From Brugia malayi (lineage: Eukaryota > Nematoda > Chromadorea > Rhabditida > Onchocercidae): a stretch of DNA of 64,000 nucleotides. The position numbers were made by a program, and so were the translations under genes. The notes under the pieces are model-generated. The model was given only the letters and a program-made list of their open reading frames with translations. It did no database searches and had not been told where the DNA came from. Location: assembly GCF_000002995.4 (NCBI RefSeq), contig NW_025062477.1:886001-950000 (forward strand), written 5' to 3'. Positions 1-13,729 of this stretch are shown here, one piece after another (position 1 is the stretch's first letter; each line of letters starts with the position of its first letter).

Positions 1-3000
1 CTCATTCCATACGGAGCAATTTCGAACTAAACTATAAAAATACTTTAATGTGAATTCATTTAGTTGAAATAGTGTAAACTTCTACAAATTTCTTTAAAAA
101 AAAAAAAAAAAAAAAAAAAGTATAAAATAAAATAACTACAATATATTTATAATATTTTTTTAAAGAAATTATCCATTTATTGATGCATTGAAATTTTTTC
201 AAATTTAGTTTAAATTATTTTAAAAAAGATGAAAAAAAAAAAAAAAAAAACAAAGAAAGAATGAAAAATTATAAAAATATTATTAGTGAATTATAATCCT
301 AAATTGTTAAATGGTTAATATTAAGAGCAAAGATAATAAAAAAGTTGAAAAAAAAAAAAAAGAAGAAGAAAGAATTTTTTGAAATGAACTGATTAGTGAT
401 AGTGTCATATGGAAAAGTTAGAAAATTAATTTGCTGGTGCAATTAATGAATGCTCGTATCGGAAGATAAGATAGAAATGATATGTCTGAGTTTTGATGGT
501 GTAATAAGTGAATCGAAGTAGCTAGTTAGCTAGCTAAGCTTAACATTCTCGACCTCTACCCTCAATCATCTGTCTCTTTTTGCATCAATTAGTTGAAATG
601 AAACAAATGTTTAAGAGTTGTATGTAGAGATATATATATATATATTTCCTTTCTTCATTATATTATTCTTATTTTTATTTCATTTTATTATCTTTCATTT
701 CGGAAAAAAAAAAAAAATTTCTTTCTTTTTTATGTTATTAGAAAGAAAATTCATTGTTAAACATACGGTTTTCATTATATTTATTTGTAATATAAGCTGA
801 AGCAGATGTGTCATCCATTCTTAGTGCATTTTAAATTTTATCTAATTTCATTTTTGTATAAAATGCTTTTATTATCTTTTGGTAACAAGCATTTTGGTAT
901 ATTTTACATATAATAACTTATGCATAGTTGTTTTCAATTTTAAAATATTTTATGAAAAAATTTTTGTTTTTTTGTTTTTTTGTTTTTTTTTACTTTATCA
1001 AATTAACTAAATTATTCATATGTAATATGTAAAATAAATATTTGAAAAATAATTTTTAAAAAAATTTTTATTTTGCAATAATGTTCGTTTTTTATTTATT
1101 GGGAATTTTTTTTTTTTTTTTTTGAGCAAATAACTTGTAAAGCTTATATGAATATTATAAGTGAAAATTAATGGGAATATTTTGGATTTTTTTTTTTTTT
1201 TTTAATATTTGAAATAAATTTAAAAATAATTTCAAATTTTTAGTATCATTTAAAATGTGCAAATATTTTCTTTTTTTTTTAGCAAATGTATAGCTAATTA
1301 GTGTAATGCTATTGCTTAGTTATATGAATATTTTCAAAAATGTTTTGAAAATAAAAATTACTTCCAAATTTTTTGCAACAAACTTTGCTAATTATTTGTA
1401 TTTTCAATCAGTCTAAGTTACTACATAATTAATTTGTAAAGATAAAGGATAAAACAAATTAAATTATTATTTTATCAGTAAAAATGGACAATACATTTAA
1501 TTTATGCAATATCTGTAAAATTAATCTTCCATTTTGCAATGCTAATTTCATTTCATTTTTAATTTCATCCAATTTGAATTTACTGTTTCATTTATACTTA
1601 CTTAATAATAATTATTAAATGTTCAAAGATTTAAATTGGATAAAGAAATGAAAGTTAGTACTTACTTCTTATTGTACATGAAACAATAACTGCTGCTAAT
1701 TTACTATTTCATTTATACTTACTTATTTAATTTGCATATATACATATATATGTCAATAAATATTATTCATTACTTAATCTTTACTTCAAGAAATCAGAAA
1801 ATATTACTTTAAGTGTAAGTCTATTCTACAATTCCTAATATTTACGTTTCATCCCAAAATGAATTTACTGTTTCATTTATACTTACTTAATTATAATTAT
1901 TAAATGCTCAAAGATTTAAATTGGATAAAGAGATGGAAGTTACTACTTACTTACTTACTTATTCTGCATGAAACAATAACTAATGCATGCATTGCATGCA
2001 TATACATGCATAAAATGTATACATACGTGTCTAATATACATACATATGTATGCATAAATCTACCTGTGCATACATTGGTTGAGCGATGAATGACTAATGT
2101 TTACCAGTTTACCAGAGTTTAGGTTGTCGTGTGATATGTGACATATTTGTAGGTGACCTGAATGAATAGGTCAAATCGAATCGTTAATGTCAATGACGAA
2201 AGTGATAACGTCGAGAATGGCTTCAGATGATATTATTATTCAATAATTTCAAACAAAATATCAATGAACAAATGAATGAATGAATGAATGATTTTAATCA
2301 CTCCGAATGATTGGTTAGCATTTTTCTCTTTTTTTTTTTTTTGCTTTTTTATTTCAAATTTAAATTATTTATTGCTAATTTATTGTTAGCTTAACTTTTT
2401 AAATTATAAATATTTGTTTAAAATGTTGCATGTTGATTTAATAAAATAATTTTATCAATTCGTTTATTTTTTTTCCGGTTTTTTTCAAGTAAAATTTTAA
2501 TTTTATATTATAAAAGTTGATAAAAATTCATGAATTATTTATTTATAATTGAGAATTTTAAAATCTAAAGTATTACAAAATTTAGAAGAACGAATTCTTT
2601 CGTTTTTTTTTTTTTTTGAAAGATTTTTTCTAGGAGTAATTTTTTCTGCGCTTTATTCTTACAGAAATTTTTTTTTTTTTTTTTTTTTATTAAAAGTTAT
2701 CTCAAGGATGACATATTAAAATTTAAATCTCTTAAAATTTAAATAGTGTGATATGAAATTTAATTACACAAAATAAAAACAAATATTAAAAAAAAAAAAA
2801 TGTCGTAAAGCATAACTCAATTTTAATCTCAATTTAAACGAATATTTTCATTCGTAAAATAAGCTTTTCCTTTAAAATAGTTTTATTTTTTTCAACAAAT
2901 TATCTTTTTTTTTTTTTTCTGTAAAGAAAATCACTTATTGATAAAATTTTCACTACTTATTCATTGAGTAATTCATTAATTTATTACATATAAGTTTTAC

Positions 3001-3361
3001 TGCATTGATTTATAAGTCATTGCTAGCGATAATATTGAAATTAAATTTAAAATATGATAAATACTAACAAAAACATTTTGTAATAATTAATTTAAAATTC
3101 AATATGAGTAAAATTTATTCAACTATTGTTAATTTTTCATGATCAAATGATATTTTAGTTTCAAAATAGGATTATATTTGATAATTTTTTAGTCTCAAAA
3201 AAAAAAAAAAAAAATTGTAATTTAATTCCAATTGATTTTAAACTAATTCTAAGCAAATTTTAAATTATCATTATTTTTAACTTAAATAGGTTAGAAGTTT
3301 TTCACACCATAAACTTTAGGTTTTATTAGATTCAACGTTTGCTATTTTCCTGGTTACGGTA
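1..3361. other. AT-rich non-coding region upstream of sqv-5
   Basis: No coding exon could be supported here on either strand; the short open frames are low-complexity A/T translations. The stretch holds many A or T homopolymers (for example 22 As at 98-119), a duplicated block at 1576-1981 (listed separately), a run of ATGCATGCAT-like alternating sequence around 1984-2012, and four GAAT/TGAA units near 2272-2290. It presumably contains the promoter and 5' UTR of the sqv-5 gene at its right end, but no specific promoter element is recognisable. Confidence 0.6.
1576..1981 (+). repeat. Direct duplication of a ~116-121 bp block, plus a third fragment
   Basis: The block at 1576-1691 recurs at 1861-1981 in the same orientation, starting with GAATTTACTGTTTCATTTAT and ending in GAAACAATAACT, with roughly 90% identity by eye. 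The second copy has extra CTTA units inside its TACTTACTTACTT tract. A third partial copy (TTTACTATTTCATTTATACTTACTT) lies between them at about 1700-1724. This is non-coding and could be a decayed local tandem array or part of a dispersed family. Confidence 0.85.
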
Positions 3362-5665
3362 ATGGCATTGACATGGCGTAAAAGCAAGGGACGTTTGCGA
3401 CGAATGACGCGACCTATCGTTCCCACGTTACTCGGTATGATTCTCGGTATATCAGCAACGTTGATCTTTACAACTGTACGACGTCTACCGCATGACATAT
3501 GCAGTAAACTTCTAGTACAAGTACGTATTGTTATCAATTCACTATTAAAAATTAAAATTTAACATTATTAATCATTTCAGTGAATTAGTATTACTTATCA
3601 TTCATTCTAGTAGTAAAATAGTTTCAATTTTTATCTTTGAATGAATACATTTCAAATATTTTAAATCAACAATTTAAAAGTGTAAATGTATGATTAATCA
3701 TATCTTTACTCGTCTTTTTTTTTTTCAATTTTTTTATCCATTTAAAGAAGAAATAGCAAAATAACGAAGTAATCGATAGGTATTTGAAATGAAGAAAATG
3801 CTTACTGATTATATAACTTTATTAAAATTAAAATCATTTCATGCACTTATTTTAAATGATCGAATAATGAAAATTAAATAATCAATAGTTTAGTATTTAT
3901 TGTAGTTTATTGCAGTGAAAACCAGCAAAGTTAAAATAACATAAAATTAAAAAAAAAAAAAAAAAAAAGTTGACACTGATTCACAAACTAAAATATTGTT
4001 TTTATATTATGCAATACAATATATATAGTTTTAAAACCAAATTTAAAACTATTATGTGTATATATCATTCAACTCTTTTGTACCTTAACATCTAACTTAA
4101 ATTAACTAATATATTTATAAATGCAAAATTAAAATTAAATTTAAATACAATTATAATGTGTGATAACTTTGTAATGATTTATACTAATTAATAATATTAT
4201 TTGTAGCATAAAGAACCACAATTATTACTTGTTGGTGTGATGACAGCGGCAAAATATGTGGACACAAGAGCTTATGAGGTTTGGAAAACATGGGCACAAC
4301 GTATTCCAGGAAAAGTTAGTCTGTTCTAAATTTTTGAAAAAAATTTTACAAAAAAAAAAAAAAAAAAAAAGCAAACTTAAGATTTCAAATTAAATTTAGT
4401 GAAAAAATTAATTATGAAAATTTTCTAAAAATAAAAACTTTTCTGAATATTTTTTTTTTTTTTTAATTTAGCTACTATTTTTCGTAGCCGAAGGTACAAT
4501 AACAATTCATACCGATATGCCAATAATTCGTTTAAAAGGTGTCACCGATGTGTATCCACCACAGAAGAAATCATTTGCAATGTTAAAATGGATGGCTGAT
4601 AATCATGTTAGTTGCTAATAATTGAATGATAAATAAATGATAGATTTAAATTTGATAAAGTTAGTTTATTGTTTACATTTCAATTTATTAGATAATTCAG
4701 CAGATAACTTCAAAAAATCAATGCTAGTGAATTTTTTGCAAATATTATCTGTATGAGTATGAGAGAAAGGACACATCAGATAGTCAAAATGGATTATCAC
4801 TTATCGAATTAATTTCAATTACACAAAAAAGAAATTTCATTTTTCTTTTTTGAAAATTTTGATAAAGGAAATTGATAGAATGATGAGAAAGAAACAACAA
4901 ATAGTGAGAGGAATCCATAAAATGGGACAAAAGAATGATCATTTTCTGTCGTATACAAAATGAAAGAGCAATTTTATTTGACAAAAAAAAAAAAAAAAAC
5001 AGAAAATTTTCTTAATTCTTTCAACCAGAAAATTTTTTATTCTAATATATTTTAAATTTTCATTTATTTCGAAAAGTTTATAATATAATAGTTAAATAAT
5101 GAAAAATTTTGGATTAAAATAAAAGTTAACAATTAATTAAACAATTAATGAAAAAAAGAAAAAGTTTTTTGAAAGTTAGTGTTAATTTTTTTTTTTTTTT
5201 CTTAGATCAGAATATTAATGATTTGTTAACAATCCTAAATTAATGAATAAGATAAAATTAACTTTCATTTGAGGATAGAAAATTAAAGAATTAGGAGAAT
5301 TATTTAAGGTTTATCAATTTATCGGAACATATCTAATTAGCAATTTCTTAAATTCTAGACATTCTCATAAATCTTAAAAGATATTTTTTTTTTTTTTTAT
5401 TTCATATAAATTTTTGAGAAAATTTTCAGTTGGATGATTTCAATTGGTTTATGAGAGCAGATGATGATTTATATGTGCGAGGAGAACAATTGGAAACATT
5501 GCTAAGGTTTATTTTTCTAATAATTTTCTGCATGGCTAATTTTTGTTTTAAAATTGAAAATGTTTAGTTTCAAATAATTTTGTGAAAATTTTAAAAGTTT
5601 TGAAAAATTAACCAATTAGGATGAATATAATGAATGATTGTTTACACAACAAAGATTATTAAATG

Positions 5666-5716
<51 letters not shown>

Positions 5717-8700
5717 CTCTTCTAAGTTTTATCATCTGCAAATCCTATGGATATAATGCTTCTATGTTAGATCTTTGGACTCGGATAAGGCATATTTAAT
5801 TGGCCAAGCTGGACTGGGTAATACAGCCGAATATGGACAATTGGCTCTTGGTCAAGAGGACAATTACTGTATGGGTGGACCTGGTATTGTAATGTCTCGG
5901 ATGACTTTACGTCGTGTCGCTCCACATTTACGTTCATGTTTGATGGAAATGTTCACCACGCACGAAGACGTTGAACTTGGAAGGTACTATTTGTGCGTGA
6001 TACTGCGTTGCTAATAAGCTACCAGGAAAAGTATTAATTATTAGCTGAGTAAAATCATCTATTATTGTACTAGCATTTTCATTATTGTCGTTTCAATTTC
6101 AATTTCATTGAGCACAATTTCAGGTTTTCTTTTTTCATTGCGAAAGCAATTTTTGCTTAGAAATCGGTTTGACGTGACCAGTAGTCATTTACTTACTGAA
6201 ATTAGAGTTGAAATGCTTAATATTATTTAGATGTATCCGTAAGCATGTTGGTGTCACGTGTACGTGGAACTACGAAATGCAAACATTATTTCACAATAAT
6301 CAAACGGTACCGAATGCTTATCAAGGTAGTTTGACGGAGTTACGTCATGCCATTACGTTACATCCAGTCAAAAAACCATCAACAATGCGCCGAATTCATG
6401 TTCACAATCGTATCCTTCGGCTTGCAATGTTACGTTCCAGACGTATTACATTGTTGAATGAATTACCGAACCAAAAAGCACCATCACTTATACGTCATAT
6501 TCCAAATTCAACACGTGATCTCTTCCACTGGGATTTTATTTCATCCAACAATATTTTATTTTGTGCTCAACAAGTGAACTGTCCAAGGCATACGCTTGAT
6601 TTAAGTATACGAATGGCACTTAATGAAATTATCACTCAGGTTATTACTGGTATTTATTATTATTATTTTATTGTTATTATTAATTATCATTACTATTATT
6701 AATTGTTATTATCACTATTACTATTAATCATTTTTCGATCATTATTAGGTCGCAATCATTAACTGATAACTACTTTGCACAAATATCAATTTATCAACTT
6801 CATAACTTAAAATTTTAATTTCACCATTACTAAAACGGTAACTTGAAATATATATATATATATTTTTAAGCTATTCGATGAATTCAATGCAAATGCTCGA
6901 CAAAGAGGTCGCGTACTACGATTTCAGAATATTCAGTACGGTTATATGAGAGTTGAACCACGTCATGGTGTAGATTATGTGCTTGACATGGTATTATGGT
7001 TCAAAAAAATTCGTCCACCTCATAGGTTAATCTTTTCTTTTTTAATTAATTTCAAATTTCAATTGATAAAGGTTTTTTTTTTTCCTTTTGCGAAATATTT
7101 GTTTATAGAATATTTGAAATTTTAAAATTAAAATTATATTAGATTGTAATTGAAATATTACCCATACATACTATGATTATCTTTTATAGAGCAACACTTT
7201 CTGTACGTCGTCATGCATATATTCAACAAACATTTGGATCATTGGAAATTATATCAGATAGTTTTTTTCGTGACACTTTACGACAACGTATTGCAAAAAG
7301 TATTCGTTTATGGAAAGAAACAAATGAATCAAAAGATTTTAATTGGAAACGAATGAAATTACCACCGGAAAATTTTCACGTACATATGATAGTGCCACTT
7401 GCTGGAAGAGTTGATTCTTTTAAAAGGTTAATTTTTTTTCAATTAAGAAAACAATTGAAAAAAAAAATATATATATATATATAGTTTAAAGATTTGTTTA
7501 AACTTTTAGACTTTATTAAGGATAAGAACAAAGATATTATCTAAATCTTTCCAATGCTTTTAGGCTTTTTTTTAATCTTCAAAGATTTAACAATTTTTTT
7601 GTATTAGAATTTTGAGATCTAATAACTGAGTTCGAAAAATTATGAGATATTTCTATATGTTAATAATTAAATCTAAACTGGAATATAGATATAGTGAGAG
7701 ATTGATAAACTACTGATAACTATTGATAATTACAAACCACTGATAATTATAGCTGATAATTTAACAATATGATAATAACCATTATGCGTTAATATTTGTA
7801 CAGATTTGCAAATAATCTGAGAACCGTATGTCTCAACAAACGGATATTTTCACTTATTTTGGTGATTTATGATTCGGTACCAGATGTGGATACAGCAATT
7901 GCAGCATTGATTGATGAACTTAAATTAGAAATTGATGTTAAGGTTCGTCATATACTCTATAAAAATTGATCGATTTTGCAATAGTTATTATCTGATCTAA
8001 AAAGCTGATCGAAATAATATCTGAATAATTTATCTTCCATATTTTGAAGATATGTCGAGAATTTTTTTTTTTTTGATGATTTGATTTACAACATACAACA
8101 TCAAATATTTGGCATATCTAGTATTCATGAACGAATATATATGAGAGAATGTTACTTCAATAGCTGCTAACTGCTAATATTTCTTTAAAGGATAAAATTT
8201 AAACGTTGAAGGTAGCAATTCTGATCAAAAATGATTTTGATATCATTGTATAGCAATGAAAAATTACTGCTAGAATAAACAATTTGTTTTTCAGGTAATC
8301 AACATGGGTTCACAACCATTCAATCGTGGCATTGCACTTTCCCGTGGTGCTGATATTCTGGGACCAGATGCCTTAATGTTTTTTATTGATGTTGACATTC
8401 TTTTCACTTGTGATACTCTTGATCGGGTCATACGCAATACTGTACGTGGTGCTCAGGTAAATTAATTCTAACATTTTTCTTATTTGTTTATCGTTTTTTT
8501 TTTTTTTTAAGCAGTGAAGAAGTGAACTCTTCCAATGAAAATTTAAGAACTAAAAATAAATGAAAGAATTTCAGGTATATTTTCCAATAGTATTTAGCGA
8601 ATATTCACCAGAAACATGGTCAGATAGCGATCGATTACTGTCTGATGCATTTCATTATGGTCGAAAAAGAGGCTATTTTCGACATTTCGGATTTGGACTA

Positions 8701-9141
8701 GTGTCAATTTATAAATCCGATTTAGATCTCATTGGAGGCATGAATTTGAATATACAGGTGAATTTGAATGTACATATTACTATCCTCATTACAGGCTTTG
8801 TTAATGCTTATGTTTGAAATTTTCTTTTTTAAAAAAATTGTGTTTTTCTTAAAGAAATTTTAAACTTTTAATATGGAATGAAAAATGGTTTCGTAGGAAA
8901 ATTTTGAAATAAGATATCATTTTAGGGATGGGGCATGGAAGATGTGGATTTCTTTGAGAGATGTGTTCACTCACCGCTACGTATAATGCGTGCACCGGAT
9001 CCGGGTCTTGTTCATATCTATCATACCATACACTGTGCTGAATCACTTCCAGAAAAACAATATATTATGTGTATCGGTTCAAAGGCTGCAAGTTTAGCAT
9101 CATTAGATTCTCTGGTTGACCAATTATCTGCATATTCCTAA
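3362..9141 (+). CDS. sqv-5: Chondroitin sulfate synthase (SQV-5/CHSY1 family)
   Basis: This is a Golgi type II glycosyltransferase that builds the chondroitin chain by alternating GlcA and GalNAc transfer from UDP-sugars. Exons: 3362-3520, 4207-4314, 4472-4606, 5430-5506, 5771-5983, 6231-6639, 6871-7025, 7190-7426, 7804-7942, 8295-8456, 8575-8757, 8926-9141. All have GT..AG borders and together encode 730 aa, close to the length I recall for C. elegans SQV-5. A membrane anchor spans about residues 20-40 after a basic N-terminus. The N-terminal beta-3-GlcA-transferase domain carries the metal-binding DDD at about 145-147 and the CMGGPG motif. The C-terminal beta-4-GalNAc-transferase domain carries DVD at 576-578 and [10 protein letters not shown] from 660. 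The intact DDD and CMGGPG favour the synthase over the polymerising-factor paralogue (MIG-22/CHPF). In C. elegans the gene is needed for vulval morphogenesis and embryonic cytokinesis (family knowledge). The gene converges on ALG10. Confidence 0.95.
5671..5714 (+). repeat. (GA)n microsatellite in sqv-5 intron 4
   Basis: About 44 bp of nearly pure GA dinucleotide repeat lies within the fourth intron, 57 bp before the exon 5 acceptor. It is likely length-polymorphic. Confidence 0.95.
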
Positions 9142-10002
9142 CATTTGCTCAACTCTAGGTTTTTATCAAAATTAAAATTAAATTTGCATCTCTTAAATTA
9201 CTCCATTCAAAATAACCGAATAAATGTTAAGTAACTTATTTAATAATTGAATAGGAAAATTAATTTACTATGAATTAAATATGTCATAGGTAACCATGCT
9301 TACCCATTCTTACTCCCAGGCTTACCTAATTTGAGCTTATTTTAAATTTTGTAATTTATTTCGATTCACTACTGCTCACTTCTAATTTTTTACCATATCA
9401 GTTATTGTTTTTTTGTTTTATTAACGAATTTTCAAAAGCGCTGTACATGTACAAAGTTGCATATATCACAACTATAGCGCATGATTATAACTTTGTTCCA
9501 GTCCAGGCTTACGGCAATAACAAAAACATTGAAATAGTTCAATTAAATTAAGAAACATACATAAGATTGACAATTCCTTCAGTTTCACTTATCATCACAC
9601 CTGCTAAATTATTGCATAGTGTTAAAAAGGTTGCAATAAGCTTCTCAATTTGGAATTCATATAAGCTCAGTTTTCATTACAGAAGTTTTATCGTGAGCCT
9701 AAATTGTGCATTATATAATACTTCAGAAATATTCCACGAACTGTTTCAACAATTCACTTAAAACATCTAATAAAAAGTTTAAACCGTTAATCGTTCAAGA
9801 ACAAATACAAACAGAAACAGCGAATGACAGAAATCTTAAAATTTAAATATAAAGAAAACTTAGTGGGAAAGTCTTCTTAAAACTCTTTTCTTTATATAAT
9901 GAGCAAGTTTGAGTTGCTTTTAAAATGGAAATATTTTGGATAGAAGCCATCATTTCTTCTCGGTTATATTACGAAGAAAAAATTGATGTTTTAATGCATT
10001 TC
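9142..10002. other. Convergent intergenic region, sqv-5/ALG10 3' ends
   Basis: This region separates two convergent genes and should hold both 3' UTRs. A canonical AATAAA occurs at 9219-9224, 78 bp past the sqv-5 stop. A 12-bp perfect palindrome TGTACATGTACA lies at 9442-9453. No coding exon is seen; the frame at 9567-9761 shows no family resemblance. Confidence 0.6.
9219..9224 (+). promoter_or_regulatory. Putative poly(A) signal of sqv-5
   Basis: This is the first AATAAA downstream of the sqv-5 stop codon, at a distance typical for nematode 3' UTRs. It was assigned by position and sequence only. Confidence 0.5.
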
Positions 10003-11692
10003 TTACCACATGAATCTCTGTTTAACACCTGGTTCATGTAACCATTCGAATGGCATATACAAGAATATATACAAAACAATAGCGTTTATAATAATCTCGT
10101 AGATTAATTCTAGAATAATTACTAGAAAACGTCGTTCTGGATAGCTAAGACGCCAGAAAATGTAAGGTATGATAAAATACCTTGGTTCCAGCAGATGTGC
10201 TGGTACTAATACTGCCGCTGTTCCCAAAATATATAGTAAAGTAAGAGCTCTCGGAATATGCTCCATCATTTGGCTAAATAACTGAAGTGCTATGATATAA
10301 AGAATTATTGTAATGTATTTACAATATGGATGATGTAAAAACCACCGTCTCCAGATATAAAAAGTAAAGTGGCGGTTGTCAGCTAAGAGATATGGATGTT
10401 GCAATGTGAAGAAATAAACGCAACAAGTAAAAAGTAAACAAGAAAATAATAATTTAATAGGCTTACGGATGATATACCCAAGACATCGATAAGTTTTAGG
10501 AGAAAGTGCCAATAAAGGTGCTGAACTGAAACATAGGAAAATCAAAAAATAACAAATTTGCATGAAATGGGCCACTGGTTGATGGGCTAAACGATCACCG
10601 AGCACTACACTATTACCATTCAACATGAAAAATATGATAAAACCAACGGGTAGCAGTATTAATGACCAAAGATGCAATAAGCTTCTAATCAGTATCATTA
10701 TTGATGAAGTACCCTTATTTAGCTTTTTAAATAAAATAAACAAATGAGTTAAGCCATAGATAGCTGCCCAAATAATGTTTGTTTGCCTGGTGCATATAGA
10801 AATAGCAAAAATAAAAGAAGAGAATATACTTGGTTGAAGAGAAGAAGCCCATAGCAGTGTGGTTAATGATAATAAATCCGTATAATACAGCAATGAAGAC
10901 TGAAAGAGTACAGGAAGCAGTAAGACAATTAGAGAACTTAGTGTAAATTCCAGATAACGAAAATTTAACTTGGATATAAAAGGCTTCTGGAAAAGTTGAC
11001 GGAATTGCATACAACCAACAAAAGCAAACGGAATCAAAGCAGAATTCGTATATCTTTCATAACCGCAAAAAAATGGTAGCGAAAGTACATATAAAGCTGG
11101 TGGTGTTGTGATTTTTGGATTCCATCTGAAAAGTCTTCACAATAATCTATAAAATTCGTTTAATGAATTACGGATAGAAAGGAATCGCTGAAATAAAGGA
11201 AGATTATAAGTATAAAGCAGTTATATCATTCATTAATTGCAGTAGAACAAACTAAAATTCTAAACTACAATATAAAAAAAAAATAAAATTCTCTTCATTC
11301 GTACATAAATAAATTAGATACACTCCGGCTAATCTATCCGCCTATAATGTTTTTGAGACAATACATCACCTTCATTTAAATAATCTATTTGTAAAGAGTA
11401 TAAATCCTTGTGTATGCTTTCTGAAATACGCATTAAAATTTAGCTTTAAAATTGTTTAAATTGAAAAAGTAGAACTGAGAAAAAGTATTGTCCCATTGAT
11501 AAAGTAGCTGATAATCAAATAAGAATCATAAACTGACGTAAAATTTGATGCACAAAAACGTCGTGCTTGATCTATGTGAAAAATTTCATCCATATACGGT
11601 TCCGGTACCACTTTGTACACATAATTCACGAGAAACGAATGTAATACGCCAAGAAAAGTGCCAATAAACCAATCTAAAAAGAAAAAAGTCAA
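10003..11692 (-). CDS. ALG10: Dol-P-Glc:Glc2Man9GlcNAc2-PP-Dol alpha-1,2-glucosyltransferase ALG10
   Basis: This ER multi-pass enzyme adds the third and last glucose to the lipid-linked N-glycan precursor. There are two exons, 11538-11692 and 10003-11125, encoding 425 aa (human about 470). The start ATG at 11692 gives a short hydrophobic N-terminus followed by EPYMDEIFHIDQARRFC, the luminal family signature. The splice joins NFT to WNPKITTPP using a GTCAGT donor. Further family motifs are TRQTNIIWA, VLGDRLAH, HPYLLADNRH and LLEPRYFIIPY. About ten hydrophobic helices are visible. An ag within the first codons (tttttag at about 11674-11679) could instead be an acceptor for an unseen first exon, so the start is slightly uncertain. 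The 1123-nt second exon is by far the longest exon in the window. Confidence 0.92.
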
Positions 11693-13729
11693 ATTTTCAA
11701 ATTGTAATTCTACTTGTAATCCACTTGCTACTACATAATTTCATGAAAAAATACTTCGTCTTCTTAGACAGCAAAGATCTACTTTTATTGTTTCAATAAT
11801 AAAATTAATCAACAAAATTGTGCATAAGTGATAAAAACAGATGCAGCAGAAAACATGTATTTCATCACATTTGAAACTTTAGTATTCAAAAAAAATTAAT
11901 TAGGCTGAACAAAAGTGATAAAATGATTTAATCAATTCTGAAAGTCAAATTCACGTCAAACGAAAATGTATTTCCCTTTTGTCTACTGCATTTTTTTAGA
12001 TTTTTCCAATTGCATGAAATTAGTCGGCAAACAATTCGGGCAATATCTAGTAGTCAAATAATTTCATGCCATTTTATTCTCCCGAGATAAGTACGAGTTT
12101 TATTAAACCACAACTTTTTTAAAAAAAAAAATAGCAAAAATACTAAACCTATCTTATTATTCATTCCTTCTCGCAATATTATATGAATTAGTCATTTTCT
12201 AGATCCAAACAATTACTCGTTTCCTTTTTTTTTCGTGAGAGTTAATCCTGTTTTCAGGATAACTCATTCCATTTGCCAACTGTTCATTGTAACATCCATA
12301 TCTCTTTATTAATGTTTGGCATAACTGTAAAGGAAACAAAGTAGAACGGATCAATAATAATGAAACTGACGAGAATGCGTCCGGAATTCCGGAAATACTA
12401 ACTCCATATGAGTACAACCAACACAATCTCGCATTGAAAGCGTTGTATTTCTCGTGCCAACTACTAGCGAATGAGTCACATCACATTTCATGGCTTATCA
12501 CTGGGTACTGTTAACAAAACGGAGAAGCGGGGAATGTGGCCTAGTAAGACTGGTCCCATTATTTCTTCTTGGCTCATATAGTCGTTTAATGTCATTAGTA
12601 ATTAATTTCACTTCTATTATAAATGTTTATTAATGCATATTGATAATGGCCATCAATGAATATTTATCTCAATTCGGTACTGTTCATATCATATATTTGT
12701 ATATTGTTTTTGCCTTATAAAAATAAAGTTGAATCTAAAAGCACGAAAATCATTGTTAGAAAAAAGACACAAAACGTCATTTAAATAGAATCCTTCGATT
12801 TTTATTAAAATAATTTAGAAAATATGAAAAAATTTTTGGGTATAAGTTTTTTGCGATGAAAAGCGCAAAATTTTATCAGAGGAAAATTGCGCAAAATTTT
12901 ATCAGAGCAAAAAAATTGAGAAAAGCTAAAGTTATGCCAAGCATACCTCTTGCACTATATATATATATATTTTTTTTTTTTTAATATATTGGCAAGTACA
13001 TAAAATAAAATAATGCAAGAATTATTGTTTATATTAAAACGATTATATAAATTTGTAAATACAGAGAGGAAATGAATATAGGAAAGACATTTATAAGAAA
13101 ATAAGGGAAATGTAGGAAAACTAAGATAAATTATCTGATATTTCGTTTCCTTATCACTAGCGGAATAACTTCAGGTCCGTCGAAATCTAACTTCATTATC
13201 GTTTTCTGTTATATCTTTAATAATGTGAGAAGAAGTAATTTTTGCATTCAAAATAGGAAACATAAAGAAGAGAGGAAAAATGTTGGAAGCTTAAATTATA
13301 TCACTGTATTTGATCTTGTTTCTTTCCTATAAGAATAAAAACTCTTTCAGTTTTCATTTTCACTCAGTCAGTTGAAATAACCTGTTAATAAAATAAGGTA
13401 GATTGATGAATAGAGTGGATCGCTAAATATGTTTTGAAGTGAATTAGTTAAAAATTTCGCATGAACTGTTAGCATAAAAACATCATAGCACTGATCATAT
13501 ATAATAAGATCATATATAATCGATTCTTCGAACTATTTGCTTCATCTGATTTCAGTTCAATTCAACACGATATAATTATGCTGGATTAGGAACTTAATTT
13601 GTGTAATTTGGACATACTTTTCTCACATATGCTATTAAAAAATAATCTTTAATTCATTGCTGTGTTAGTCATCTATTATATTTGAAAGCAAATGATAACT
13701 CATTTGAAGATTTCAAACATTTGACAGAT
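11693..13729. other. Divergent intergenic region between ALG10 and GCSH
   Basis: No coding exon is recognised. The frame at 12199-12426 on the minus strand matches nothing known to me. The stretch contains a short direct repeat of 19 bp at 12863-12881 and 12889-12907, and a duplicated GATCATATATAAT at about 13494-13521. It must carry the promoters of both flanking genes. Confidence 0.5.
12863..12907 (+). repeat. Short tandem direct repeat, period 26 bp
   Basis: GCGCAAAATTTTATCAGAG occurs perfectly at 12863-12881 and 12889-12907, separated by GAAAATT. It lies in the ALG10/GCSH divergent intergenic region. Confidence 0.9.

Noticed and set aside
1984..2012. Alternating ATGCATGCAT sequence as a specific protein-binding array
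   Set aside because: It is short and imperfect, and such purine-pyrimidine runs occur readily in simple-sequence DNA.
3316..3537. Minus-strand open frame at the sqv-5 first exon
   Set aside because: It is the antisense shadow of the plus-strand coding exon.
12199..12426. Minus-strand open frame upstream of ALG10 as an extra ALG10 exon
   Set aside because: The ATG at 11692 already gives a complete family-like N-terminus, and the frame has no matching splice junction or resemblance to ALG10.
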